Source: Myxococcus stipitatus (GTDB lineage Bacteria; Myxococcota; Myxococcia; Myxococcales; Myxococcaceae). Taken from it: a stretch of 64,000 nt of DNA. The notes below the pieces were generated by a model, which was given only the letters and a program-made list of their open reading frames with translations, searched no databases and had not been told where the DNA came from. Every line of letters begins with the position of its first letter. The first letter of the stretch is position 1. Positions 44,758 through 54,772 of this stretch are shown here, one piece after another. The stretch spans positions 62,001-126,000 of the forward strand of contig NZ_JAKCFI010000017.1 in assembly GCF_021412625.1 (NCBI RefSeq). Reading direction: 5' to 3'. The translations under genes were made by a program, and so were the position numbers.

Positions 44758-46314
44758 TCAGGCGCGCAGGCGCTCGGCCCAGGTGAAGTACGAGGCGCGC
44801 GCGTCCGCGAAGGGATCACGAAACAGGGCCCGCACCTCGCCCTTGTCCACCTGGCCCGCGTCGAACGCGCGATAGAGCCTGTCGCCGAGCAGATAGCCCA
44901 GCGCGTGGCTGACGCCGTGGAACAGGCGGTCCTTGCGCAGGGGCAGCAGCTTCACGGCCTCCTCGGGTGCCTCCACCTCCGCGGCTTGATGGGCCAGCAC
45001 GAAGGCGGCCACCTGCCGGTCCACGCCCCGGGTCTCGCCGAAGCGCTTCGCCCACTCCGCGAGCCCCAGGCAGGTGCGGCGCGGGTTCACCAGCCGCGAG
45101 CCGAAGAAGCCGAGCGCCTCCTCCATGCACCGCGCATAGAACGCCTCGGAGGCGGAGCGGGGCGCCTCCATCGCGTCGCCCACCGCGCAGTGCCGCACGA
45201 AGTGCGCGGCCTCCTCCGCCGCGTGGTTCAGTGACAGGGAGGCCAGGTACGCGGTGCGCGCGCGCGGGATGTAGCTGCTCTCGCGCGAGAGGATGTGGCG
45301 GCGCAGCTGGGACAGCTCCGCCTGGGTGAAGCGCCCGCGTCGCTGGATGCGCGCGAGCACGTCGCCGTCCGCCACCGTGGCGACCTCCACCGACTCCAGC
45401 GCGCGCACCACCGGCACCCCCGCGAGCCGGCCGATCAGCGCCGCCATCTCCCGGAAGCGCTCCGACGCGCCGCGGTCGATCAGCGGCGAGTCACCGGACT
45501 CGGCCTCGAGATAGTCCAGGAAGCTCTGCTGGCAGACGACGGGCGAGGCGTTGAGGACGCACACGGTGTCGTCGGCCAGCTCCACCGCCTCGGCCGTGCC
45601 CATCTGGCTCTCGCGGGCCAGTCGCCACCAGACGCCCTCCGCGTTCTGGTACACCACCAGCCCACGACGCGCGTCGTCACCGAGCGCGCGCTCCACCTGC
45701 GCTGGGAGGTGACAGGGGGCGATGTGGTACTGGCCCACCAGGACCAGGACGAGGGGTCGGTCGCCGGAGCGGGCCACCCGCGCGATGCGCTCGGCGGCGT
45801 ATGCGTCCCGCAGTGCGAGTGAGCGCTCACCCTGGGCGCGGCGGTCGATTCCCACGACCTCCAGGCGGTGGCGACGGGCGAAGGCGAGCAGGGTGCGCAC
45901 GGTGGCGCCGGGGCCGAAGCCCGTGTCCTGGGTCCCATGGCCCAGGCGCGCCAGCAGCGAGCGCTCCGAGAGTCGCCCCGCGCTCCAGGCGTCGAGGGCG
46001 GACTGGTGGCGACCCTCGATGCACTCGAGGGCGAGGACGACGCGGCGTCCCGTGCCCAGCGCGCGCTCGACGAGCTCCAGGTAAGTCTGCTGCGCGAGCG
46101 GCAGCGTGTGGTAGTCGCCCACGTACACCACGTCCGAGGCGCGCACCCGCTGGTGCACGTCGCTCAGGGGCAGCACGCGCCGGTAGCTGGACGTCCGCCG
46201 CCGGTAGCGGGCCTCGTAGGCTCTGAAGGCATCTGTCTGCCCGTCCACCACGCGGGCGATTTGCGCCCGCTGACGACGGAAGAGGGCGAGGTGCAGGGCG
46301 AGCGAGTCGCGCAT
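44758..46314 (-). CDS. Cytoplasmic ChaN-like (TIKI superfamily) protein
   Basis: 518 residues. A ChaN-like domain (about 45-275) shows YVGDYHTLPLAQQTYLELV, ALECIEGRHQ, VVGIDRRAQGE and LVLVGQYHIAPCHLP, matching the GEx2H-like, E and terminal G-x-x-H patterns of the TIKI/TraB/ChaN group, in which similar residues bind haem iron or metal. Unlike ChaN lipoproteins it has no signal peptide. A helical C-terminal region (about 330-518) has no known domain. The start at 46314 is the first ATG that fits the domain; longer in-frame extension is possible. Divergent from the TonB receptor gene. Confidence 0.85.
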   Translation of the reverse strand: MRDSLALHLALFRRQRAQIARVVDGQTDAFRAYEARYRRRTSSYRRVLPLSDVHQRVRASDVVYVGDYHTLPLAQQTYLELVERALGTGRRVVLALECIEGRHQSALDAWSAGRLSERSLLARLGHGTQDTGFGPGATVRTLLAFARRHRLEVVGIDRRAQGERSLALRDAYAAERIARVARSGDRPLVLVLVGQYHIAPCHLPAQVERALGDDARRGLVVYQNAEGVWWRLARESQMGTAEAVELADDTVCVLNASPVVCQQSFLDYLEAESGDSPLIDRGASERFREMAALIGRLAGVPVVRALESVEVATVADGDVLARIQRRGRFTQAELSQLRRHILSRESSYIPRARTAYLASLSLNHAAEEAAHFVRHCAVGDAMEAPRSASEAFYARCMEEALGFFGSRLVNPRRTCLGLAEWAKRFGETRGVDRQVAAFVLAHQAAEVEAPEEAVKLLPLRKDRLFHGVSHALGYLLGDRLYRAFDAGQVDKGEVRALFRDPFADARASYFTWAERLRA

Positions 46315-46427
46315 GGAGTGCGGCGATCCCTCGCATGGCCTCGGAGACCCGGCAAAAAATCGGCGCGCGTCGTTGTCGCGGGGCCCTTCCTTGACTCGGG
46401 AATCGGAGCAAAGGACCATCGACCTGC

Positions 46428-49400
46428 TTGAACACCGCACTCGCTCGCGCGACCCTCGTCAGCCTCGTTCTCTTCGTGGCGGTACCCGTCCGCGCCGAGG
46501 AACCCTCGCTTCTCCACTCCGCGCCCGCCCGCGCCATCGCCGGCCTCCCGCTGAAGCTGGATGGGACGCTCGTGGACGGCGCACGCATCCTCGAGATGTA
46601 CGTGCGCTACCGGGGGCCCGGGGAGCCCTACGCCCGGGTGCAGATGGAGCGCCAGTACGGCGACCTCTACCGGGGCATCATCCCCGCCGAACACATGGTC
46701 CCGCCCGGCGTCGAGTACTACGTCGAGGGCGTCACCGCGGATGGCGAGCACGTGGCCATCTTCCAGACGGAGGCACGTCCCGCGCGCGTGCTGGTGGCGG
46801 GGGACGCGCCCGCGTCCACGGCCACCAGGACCCCGACGAGCACGGAGCCGCGTCCGTCGCTCTCCGCCGACGAGCGTCCCGTGTCCCGCTCCGCGGACGA
46901 GCGCCCCGCGTCCCGGCTCCCGATGCCGCCTCCACCGGCCGAGAAGCCGCGGTCCGGGACGGCGGCCTCGCGTCCGGCGCCCGCGCCCGCCGCCTCCAGC
47001 CGGGAGGATGACTCGCTGGCGGCCCTCACGGCGGAGCTGCCCGAGGATGCCCCCGCCGCGCCCGCTCGCGAGCCGCGCGCGACCACCGCGCCCTCCCGGG
47101 AGCCCGTGTCCACGACCGCGCGCGAGCCGACGTCCACGCGCGAGGCGGGGGCGGGGGGGCGGCCTGGGTCGTCCACGCGCGGCACGGCCTCTTCTCGCGA
47201 GCCCGCCTCCAGCCGTGACACGAGCGCCGAGAGGGACGCGTCCTCGGGCCGCGACGCCTACGCGTCCTCGTCGCGGGCGTCCGCCGACGTGGAGCCCGCT
47301 CACTCGGAGCTCGAGGACGACCTGGCGCTCTACACCGCCGAGGACACGCTGGCGCTGGCGACACGCCACGAGGAGAAGGTCCAGAAGGTGCCGGCCATCG
47401 GCGCGTCCTTCAACCGCGATCAGATCAGCGCGCTCGGCGCCCGCACCGTGGCGGACGTGCTGGACGTGGTCCCGGGCCTCACCGTCAGCCGGGACGTGCA
47501 GGGCTTCCACCGCACGGCCATCCGCGGCCTGCGCAACGACGCGGAGGTGCTCTTCCTCCTCAACGGGCACCGCCTCAACAACTTCTTCGACGGCAAGGCC
47601 CTGATGAACCTCCCGGTCGAGAACCTGGAGCGCATCGAGGTCATCCGTGGGCCGGGCTCCGCGCTCTACGGCGCCGGGGCGTTCCTGGGCGTGGTCAACA
47701 TCGTCACCGACACCTCGGACGGCGTGCGCAGCGCGGTGTCCGCCGGAGGCTTCCCGGAGAAGGACGACCGGCTCGCCGTCACCGTGAACGGCCACGCCTC
47801 CGCCGGGCAGTCGTTCGGCGACCTGCGGCTCTTCGCCGACGTGGACATCTGGAACCAGTCGGGCGACTCCAACATCATCGAGCACGACAGCCTCGACGAC
47901 GAGGCCATCTCCCAGGGCCTGCGCGACGTGGAGGACCCCGCGGGCAAGACGCAGGACGACCGCTTCCTGCTCAACCTGGGCGGCGGCGCCACCTACGTCA
48001 TGGGCGACGCGGGCAAGCTGGGTGCCTCCGTGCGCTTCCTCACCGAGAATCGCACCGCGCTGCTGGGACTCTTCGACGCGGTGGCCGAGGACTCCGAGTT
48101 GAAGTGGAACGTCCTCATGGCGGACGTCTCCTGGGAGAAGCACGTGGGGGCCTCGGTGCTGCTGCGCGCCCGCGCGGGGTTCGATCAGCAGACCACGGAC
48201 CGGCGCTTCCAGCTGACGCCCAGCGGCTTCCGCACCGGGCCGGACGCCAACCAGCTGTTCGATGAGGGAATGCGCGAGCAGACGCACGTCTCCGTCCGCA
48301 CCCTCACCGGAGGCCTGGACGCCGACGTGACGCTGGCGCCCTCCAACCGCCTGTCGCTGGGCCTGGTGCTGGAGCAGCAGTCGCTGGGCGACTACGAATA
48401 CGAGACGAACTACACGCTGGATACGCGCGTGCGTCCGGACGGCTTCGCCCGGCCCGAGGGGCTCGCGGACCTGCTGGAGCTGGCGGACGGCGCCGTGTCG
48501 CGGCGGCTCACCGTGGGCCTGTTCGCGCAGGACCAGTGGACGGTGGTCGCCCCGCTGACGCTCACCTTCGGCGTGCGCGTGGACGCCACGCAGCTGCCGG
48601 AGATCGACGGCAGCGGCACCATCACCGGCACCAGCTTCGTGACGCGCATCAACCCCCGCGTGGGCCTGGTGTTCTCCGCGACGGACTCGCTGGTGCTCAA
48701 GGCGCTGTACGGGCGGGCCTTCCGCGCGCCGACGCTCCAGGAGCTGGCGGAGCGCATCCCGGACACGGACTACAGCCAGGGCCGCTTCGAGGGCAACCCG
48801 AGCCTGCAGCCCGCCACGGTGGACACCTTCGAGCTGGGCGCGGACCTCATCCAGGCCGCGGGCGACGCGCGCGTGCGCCTGCGCGCCAACGCGTTCCTGG
48901 AGCTGTTCTCCTCGCCCATCGTCCCGGTGGACACGTCCGGCAACATCGTCCCGCTGCGCAACCGCGAGCTGGGCGTTCGCGTGTACGGCATCGAAGGCGA
49001 GGCGCGCCTGGAGGCCTCCAAGCGCGCGAGCGCGTGGTTCAACGCGAGCATCTCCCGCGCCCAGGACATGGAGCTGCCGCCGCAGTCCCGCCTGCTGACG
49101 GACACGCCCCAGGCCCGCTTCAACGCGGGCGTCTCCATGCCCATTGGCGCCTGGGTGAACTTCGATCTGGTCGTCCGCGCCGGCGCCGAGCGGCGCAACA
49201 ACAGCCGCTCCGTGCTGGAGCTCATCCGCCGGTACAAGATTCCCGCCTACAGCCTCATCACCGCGCAGGTCCGCAGCGAGCCCATCCTCGACATCTGGGA
49301 GGTGGCGCTCGTGGCGCACAACGTCTTCGACCACGACATGCGTGACGACGTGCCGCGCCCGGACCGCGTCAGCGAGAACCTGCCGCGCGAAGGCATGTCC

Positions 49401-49430
49401 GGCTACCTCACCGTGAGGGCCCACTTCTGA
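46428..49430 (+). CDS. TonB-dependent receptor with unusual N-terminal extension
   Basis: 1000 residues. The TTG start gives a signal peptide (1-24, ending VRAE). An N-terminal beta domain (about 26-125) is followed by a 160-residue low-complexity linker rich in Ser, Thr, Arg, Pro and Ala (about 130-290). The plug (about 310-430) has RTVADVLDVVPGLTVSRDV, GLRNDAEVLFLLNGHR and IRGPGSALYGAGAFLGVVNI; the 22-strand barrel fills the rest and ends in the outer-membrane signal YLTVRAHF. It imports an unknown ligand using TonB energy. The stop overlaps the next gene's start (TGATG). Confidence 0.95.
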   Translation: MNTALARATLVSLVLFVAVPVRAEEPSLLHSAPARAIAGLPLKLDGTLVDGARILEMYVRYRGPGEPYARVQMERQYGDLYRGIIPAEHMVPPGVEYYVEGVTADGEHVAIFQTEARPARVLVAGDAPASTATRTPTSTEPRPSLSADERPVSRSADERPASRLPMPPPPAEKPRSGTAASRPAPAPAASSREDDSLAALTAELPEDAPAAPAREPRATTAPSREPVSTTAREPTSTREAGAGGRPGSSTRGTASSREPASSRDTSAERDASSGRDAYASSSRASADVEPAHSELEDDLALYTAEDTLALATRHEEKVQKVPAIGASFNRDQISALGARTVADVLDVVPGLTVSRDVQGFHRTAIRGLRNDAEVLFLLNGHRLNNFFDGKALMNLPVENLERIEVIRGPGSALYGAGAFLGVVNIVTDTSDGVRSAVSAGGFPEKDDRLAVTVNGHASAGQSFGDLRLFADVDIWNQSGDSNIIEHDSLDDEAISQGLRDVEDPAGKTQDDRFLLNLGGGATYVMGDAGKLGASVRFLTENRTALLGLFDAVAEDSELKWNVLMADVSWEKHVGASVLLRARAGFDQQTTDRRFQLTPSGFRTGPDANQLFDEGMREQTHVSVRTLTGGLDADVTLAPSNRLSLGLVLEQQSLGDYEYETNYTLDTRVRPDGFARPEGLADLLELADGAVSRRLTVGLFAQDQWTVVAPLTLTFGVRVDATQLPEIDGSGTITGTSFVTRINPRVGLVFSATDSLVLKALYGRAFRAPTLQELAERIPDTDYSQGRFEGNPSLQPATVDTFELGADLIQAAGDARVRLRANAFLELFSSPIVPVDTSGNIVPLRNRELGVRVYGIEGEARLEASKRASAWFNASISRAQDMELPPQSRLLTDTPQARFNAGVSMPIGAWVNFDLVVRAGAERRNNSRSVLELIRRYKIPAYSLITAQVRSEPILDIWEVALVAHNVFDHDMRDDVPRPDRVSENLPREGMSGYLTVRAHF

Positions 49431-50269
49431 TGCGTCCGACCCGTCTGCTGCTCACCGCCATCGCCCTGGCCTCGCCGCTGGCCGGGTGCATCTCCTACAA
49501 CGACTCGTGCCAGCCGCTCGTCGCCGACCCGGAGGCCGTCGTCGGCTACCTGGGCGAGGACGTCCAGCTCGACAAGGCCTTCACCCGCCACGACAACAAC
49601 GCGCTCGGGCAGCTGGTGGCGGACGCGTTCATGCACGCCGAGGACGGCTCCGCGCGCCCCGCGGACATGGGCATCGTCAACGGCGGCTCCCTGCGCGCCG
49701 AGGGCCTCTGCTACACGCGCATGTCGCTGAAGAAGGGCCCCCTGACCGACGGCGTGCTGCACGAGATCATCCTCTTCGAGAACCTCGTGGTGACGGTGGA
49801 CCTCACCGAGCGCGAGCTGGTGGACATGATGGAGGCGAGCGTCGCCAGCCTCTATCTGGAAGGGCAGGCCATCACCTCGCCCTCGGGCGCGTTCCTCCAG
49901 GTGTCCGAGGGGACGAAGGTGACCGTGAACTGCGGGGCCGAGGGGCGCTCGCGCATCACCTCGCTCGTCGTGGGGGGCAGGACGGTGAACCTGGCGTCGC
50001 CGAGCACCGACCCGAGCATCCGCTACCGCGTGGCGATGCCGAGCTTCCTGCTCGAGGGCGGCGACGGGTATGGAAGCGTGTTCGGCAACGCCGGTCAGAA
50101 TCCGGACCGCAACCCGGTCCAGGCGCGCAAGCTGGGTGGGACGGACGCGAACATCGCGTCGGCGTACATGCGAGAGAAGTACCCCTCGCCCGTCCAGGCG
50201 CTCACCGAGGACGCGTCCCGCGTGACATTCGTGAACTGCGCGCTGCCCGCCCGACCCGCCGGCAGGTGA
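49430..50269 (+). CDS. Lipoprotein consisting of the 5'-nucleotidase C-terminal domain only
   Basis: 279 residues with lipobox LAGC (Cys about residue 20). The body matches the substrate-binding C-terminal domain of 5'-nucleotidases (UshA type): NNALGQLVADA, GIVNGGSLRAE, NLVVTVDLTERELVDMME and the late LLEGGDGYGSVF. The N-terminal metallophosphatase domain that does the chemistry is missing and is not encoded upstream, so it probably binds rather than cleaves its ligand. Its start shares an A with the receptor stop, giving tight coupling. I infer a surface or periplasmic nucleotide/nucleoside-binding partner of the TonB receptor. Confidence 0.9.
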   Translation: MRPTRLLLTAIALASPLAGCISYNDSCQPLVADPEAVVGYLGEDVQLDKAFTRHDNNALGQLVADAFMHAEDGSARPADMGIVNGGSLRAEGLCYTRMSLKKGPLTDGVLHEIILFENLVVTVDLTERELVDMMEASVASLYLEGQAITSPSGAFLQVSEGTKVTVNCGAEGRSRITSLVVGGRTVNLASPSTDPSIRYRVAMPSFLLEGGDGYGSVFGNAGQNPDRNPVQARKLGGTDANIASAYMREKYPSPVQALTEDASRVTFVNCALPARPAGR

Positions 50270-50276
50270 GTGCCGG
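50259..50276. terminator. Hairpin across the receptor-operon stop
   Basis: CCGGCA (50259-50264) pairs with TGCCGG (50271-50276); the loop holds the stop codon. No T-run on either strand, so its role as terminator for the convergent transcripts is only possible. Confidence 0.35.
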
Positions 50277-50291
50277 GGGCCGGGGGATGAA

Positions 50292-50564
50292 TCAGGACTT
50301 GGGCTCGTCCGGATTTGGAGCGGCCGCCACCAGGGGAGTGGCGGTCGACGCCGTCGTGGACACCGCGGTGGCGGCGGGACGCGGCGGCGTGCTCAGCACG
50401 TCGTTGACCGACGGCATCTTCCGAATCTCGGCGCGCGCCACCTTCCAGGCCTGCTGGACGATCCACGACAGCGAGCGGTCCTGCCGAGTGGCCTCTCGCT
50501 GGATCTCCTCCAGCATGTCCTCGGGGAAGTAGAGGCTTTGCTTGCGGTGGTCGGTGGTGGCCAT
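50292..50564 (-). CDS. Ribbon-helix-helix-like small protein, paralogue 2
   Basis: 90 residues. The first 55 residues contain KQSLYFPEDMLEEIQREA and RQDRSLSWIVQQAWKVAR, a strand-helix-helix unit that matches the TIGR04563-type family of small myxobacterial proteins with ribbon-helix-helix look. The tail (56-90) is Ala/Pro/Thr-rich and disordered. It is the second of two tandem paralogues, eight bases after the first, with about 65% identity in the domain. Both probably bind DNA as homo- or heterodimers. Confidence 0.85.
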   Translation of the reverse strand: MATTDHRKQSLYFPEDMLEEIQREATRQDRSLSWIVQQAWKVARAEIRKMPSVNDVLSTPPRPAATAVSTTASTATPLVAAAPNPDEPKS

Positions 50565-50571
50565 GCCTGCG

Positions 50572-50775
50572 CTACTCCTCGCGCGGGTCCTGGCGCTCGT
50601 CGCCAGTCACGTCATTGACGGCGGGGAACGACTTGATGCGCTCGCGGGCGATCTTCCATGCCTGCTGCACGACCCACGACAGGGAGCGGTCCTGGCGGTT
50701 CGCTTCCTCCTGGATCTCCTTCAGCATCTCCTCGGGGAAGTACAGCGACTGCTTGCGCTTGTCGGTGCCTGCCAT
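50572..50775 (-). CDS. Ribbon-helix-helix-like small protein, paralogue 1
   Basis: 67 residues. KRKQSLYFPEEMLKEIQEEA and NRQDRSLSWVVQQAWKIAR mirror the next gene almost residue for residue; the tail is short and acidic. A clear promoter (50827-50855) sits 50 bases upstream. The two genes are a tandem duplication in one operon whose second copy gained a longer tail. A short ATG frame with proper start at 50775 fits the family length. Confidence 0.85.
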   Translation of the reverse strand: MAGTDKRKQSLYFPEEMLKEIQEEANRQDRSLSWVVQQAWKIARERIKSFPAVNDVTGDERQDPREE

Positions 50776-50826
50776 ACCTGAGTCTCCGGGGCGGATTCGA
50801 GGTGACGACCTGAACACACCGGGGCC

Positions 50827-50855
50827 GTTATCCGACAGACGCCCAAGAGGGTCAA
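50827..50855 (-). promoter_or_regulatory. Promoter of the tandem ribbon-helix-helix operon
   Basis: Minus strand: TTGACC (50855-50850), 17-base spacer, GATAAC (50832-50827). Start near 50820, leader about 45 bases. It has the same spacing and a similar layout to the promoter of the other ribbon-helix-helix operon at 10010-10038. Confidence 0.65.
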
Positions 50856-50934
50856 CGGTTTCGGAGGACTCGTTCCGCGCTCGCCGGGTCCACACGCGGG
50901 CACGTTCAGCCGTACCTGACGTATCCAGCAGGGC

Positions 50935-50982
50935 GCGAAAAGGAAACGCCCCGGACCTCGCTGAGGGAGGGCCGGGGCGTTT
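50935..50982 (-). terminator. Intrinsic terminator in the 50776-51228 intergenic region
   Basis: AAACGCCCCGG and CCGGGGCGTTT form a perfect 11-bp stem (50944-50954 with 50972-50982; 17-base loop). On the minus strand the stem is followed by CCTTTTCG, giving TTTCCTTTT overall. No coding gene on this strand ends here, so it must serve another transcript. Confidence 0.7.
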
Positions 50983-51140
50983 CGGAAAGAGGGACCGCGG
51001 GGAGTGATTCTCCCAGCGGACCCGTGGGCCCAGAGGGGGAGGGGGGGGACCCCTAGGCCCAACAGCTTGAAAATTCGACCGTTGCCTCAACAACGCCCTG
51101 GGCCGCGCATATTTCCGCTCCGCGACCGCGCCCGTCCGGT
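50937..51140 (-). ncRNA. Candidate small RNA, about 200 nt
   Basis: A minus-strand promoter (51147-51175) and an intrinsic terminator (50935-50982) frame a stretch of about 204 bases with no credible reading frame. The body can fold: TGGGCC (51099-51104) pairs with GGCCCA (51056-51061) and encloses a GTTG-CCTCAA-CAAC hairpin (51081-51094); GGGAG-TGATT-CTCCC forms a second hairpin (51000-51014). The size is near that of 6S RNA, but I cannot show the 6S open-bubble structure. It lies between tilS and the ribbon-helix-helix operon and would be transcribed away from tilS. This is an inference from signals. Confidence 0.5.
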
Positions 51141-51146
51141 GTGACG

Positions 51147-51175
51147 ATCATAAGAACCGACCCCCTTGCCTTCAA
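51147..51175 (-). promoter_or_regulatory. Promoter of the candidate small RNA
   Basis: Minus strand: TTGAAG (51175-51170), 17-base spacer, TATGAT (51152-51147), five of six matches in the -10. Predicted start near 51140. It overlaps the tilS promoter on the other strand, so the two may compete. Confidence 0.58.
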
Positions 51176-51194
51176 CCGCACGCGCCTCTGTAAC
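51166..51194 (+). promoter_or_regulatory. Promoter candidate for tilS
   Basis: TTGCCT (51166-51171), 17-base spacer, TGTAAC (51189-51194); start near 51201, 28 bases before the tilS ATG. Confidence 0.42.
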
Positions 51195-51228
51195 CCTGTT
51201 ACCCGACATTCCATTCCGCGCCTGTCCG

Positions 51229-52605
51229 ATGGCTCGCACTGCCCCCAAGACCTCGTTGCTCACGCGCGCCCTGATGGAGGCGTACGCGCGCCTCGGACTC
51301 GAGGGCCGCTCGGTGTTGCTGGCCGTCTCCGGAGGGGCGGACTCCGTCGCGCTCCTCGTGGGGACGGCGCTCGTGGCCCCTCGACTGCGGCTGCGCGCGG
51401 AGGTGGCCACGCTCGACCATGGCCTGCGGCCCGAGTCACGGGCGGAGGTGCGAGCCGTGGCCGCGCTGGCCGCGCGCCTGGGGCTCGAGTGTCACGCGCG
51501 CTCGCTGGGGCTGGCGGACGGCGCGGGCGTCGAGGCGCGCGCGCGCCAAGCCCGGTACGCGGCGCTGGAGGCCCTGCGCGTGGAGCGGGGGCTGGACGCG
51601 GTGGCCACCGCGCACACCGCGGATGACCAGGCGGAGACGCTCGTGATGCGTCTGGCGCGGGGGGCCTCGCTGCGCGGCGCGGTGGGCATCCAGGAGTCCC
51701 GCCCCGGGCTCGTCCGGCCGCTGCTCGGGCGGACGCGGGAGGAGCTGGTGGGGTTCCTGGCGGAAAGGGGTGTCGACTATTCGACAGACCCGATGAACGC
51801 CGACCCCGCGTTCTTCCGGACGCGGGTGCGGGCGGACGTGCTGCCGGCCCTGTCGCGCGCGGCGGGCTTCGCGGTGCAGCCCCACCTGGCCGCGTTCGCG
51901 CGGTGGGCGGCGGAGGACGACGCGCTGCTGTCGGGCATGGCGGAGTCGGCGTGGCGCCGCCTGCGGCTGGAGGATGGCGCGCTGGACGCGGTGGGCGTGC
52001 GCGCGCTGGAGCCGCCGCTGCGGCGCCGGGTCCTCGTCCGGCTGCTGGCCGAGCACGCGGTGGCGACCGACGAGCCGACGCTGTCGCGCGTGCTGCGCGC
52101 GGTGGAGGAGGGCGGCAGCGCGACGGTGGGGCGGGGGCTGCGGCTGCGCGCCACCAGCGGGCGCGTGCGCTGCGTGGGCACCCCTGAGCGCCAGGGGCGC
52201 GCGGACGACGCCTCGCCGGGTCCGACGCTGCGCCTGGAGGGCGAGGGAGCCCGGGGCGGGCTGGGGGGCACGGGATGGGACTTCCGCGTGGCCCCAAGTG
52301 TGCCGCCCGCGGGCGTCCACGGGCTGGCGCTCGAGGCGAGCACGTGCTGGCCGCTCACCGTGCGGACGCGCAGGCCGGGAGATCGGGTGCGCACCCCGGC
52401 GGGACAACGGCGGCTCCAGGACGTGTTGGTGGATCTCCGGGTGCCCGCGGAGTCGAGAGATGCGCGGCCAGTGGTGGTCGACGCCGCGGGCACGGTGGTG
52501 TGGCTTCCGGGGCTCTGGTCACCCCCGCCTCGGGCGGAGGTTTCCGGACATTACCTCTGGGCGACTCCCCCGGGTCCGAGCAATCAACGGACCTCTTCGT
52601 TATAG
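51229..52605 (+). CDS. tilS: tRNA(Ile)-lysidine synthase
   Basis: 458 residues. TilS attaches lysine to C34 of the CAT-anticodon tRNA-Ile so that it reads AUA. The N-type ATP-pyrophosphatase domain (about 25-225) has the PP-loop SGGADS (34-39), LDHGLRPES and TAHTADDQAETLVMRL; the C-terminal part holds the TilS substrate-binding region and the late VRTRRPGDRVRTPAG.RRLQDVL motif. ATG 51229 gives the normal distance to the PP-loop. It begins the conserved tilS-ftsH-folP-glmM block. Its substrate may be the tRNA gene at 12912. Confidence 0.95.
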   Translation: MARTAPKTSLLTRALMEAYARLGLEGRSVLLAVSGGADSVALLVGTALVAPRLRLRAEVATLDHGLRPESRAEVRAVAALAARLGLECHARSLGLADGAGVEARARQARYAALEALRVERGLDAVATAHTADDQAETLVMRLARGASLRGAVGIQESRPGLVRPLLGRTREELVGFLAERGVDYSTDPMNADPAFFRTRVRADVLPALSRAAGFAVQPHLAAFARWAAEDDALLSGMAESAWRRLRLEDGALDAVGVRALEPPLRRRVLVRLLAEHAVATDEPTLSRVLRAVEEGGSATVGRGLRLRATSGRVRCVGTPERQGRADDASPGPTLRLEGEGARGGLGGTGWDFRVAPSVPPAGVHGLALEASTCWPLTVRTRRPGDRVRTPAGQRRLQDVLVDLRVPAESRDARPVVVDAAGTVVWLPGLWSPPPRAEVSGHYLWATPPGPSNQRTSSL

Positions 52606-52650
52606 AGTGGAATGAGCATTGTGAGGGGCGGGCCGCGCACCCCTAAATAG

Positions 52651-52678
52651 TTGAGGGCTTTTTGCTGTTGCTGATACG
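52651..52678 (+). promoter_or_regulatory. Weak promoter candidate for ftsH
   Basis: TTGAGG (52651-52656), 16-base spacer, GATACG (52673-52678). The ftsH gene may also be read from tilS, since no strong terminator separates them. No heat-shock (sigma-32) consensus is visible. Confidence 0.3.
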
Positions 52679-52680
52679 GT

Positions 52681-52709
52681 CCGACGACAGGTGGCTCGCC
52701 TGGTGTCGG
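52681..52709 (+). promoter_or_regulatory. Leader hairpin before ftsH
   Basis: CCGAC (52681-52685) and CAGG pair with CCTG and GTCGG (to 52709) around a 2x2 internal loop, 75 bases before the start codon. It lacks a T-run; a structured leader is more likely than a terminator. Confidence 0.4.
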
Positions 52710-52784
52710 GCAAATGATTGAAAAGGCTGGGGTTCTTCCTGGCGCGGCCCTCATCCCGCCGAGTACCGAAAGGGCAGCTGACAC

Positions 52785-54701
<1,917 letters not shown>

Positions 54702-54728
54702 TCGGCGGCTCACCGCTGTCGAAGTGAC

Positions 54729-54772
54729 GAAGGCCCTTCCCACCACTCGCGTGGGGAGGGCCTTCCGCTTTG
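54729..54772 (+). terminator. Intrinsic terminator after ftsH
   Basis: A 15-bp stem, starting GAAGGCCCT (54729-54743) and closing AGGGCCTTC (54751-54765), with a 7-base loop and one G-T pair, followed by CGCTTT. Confidence 0.8.

Noticed and set aside
50944..50982. Terminator belonging to tilS or to the ribbon-helix-helix operon
   Set aside because: Both transcripts start outside and run away from this hairpin, so it cannot end either of them; it is used as support for the small RNA.
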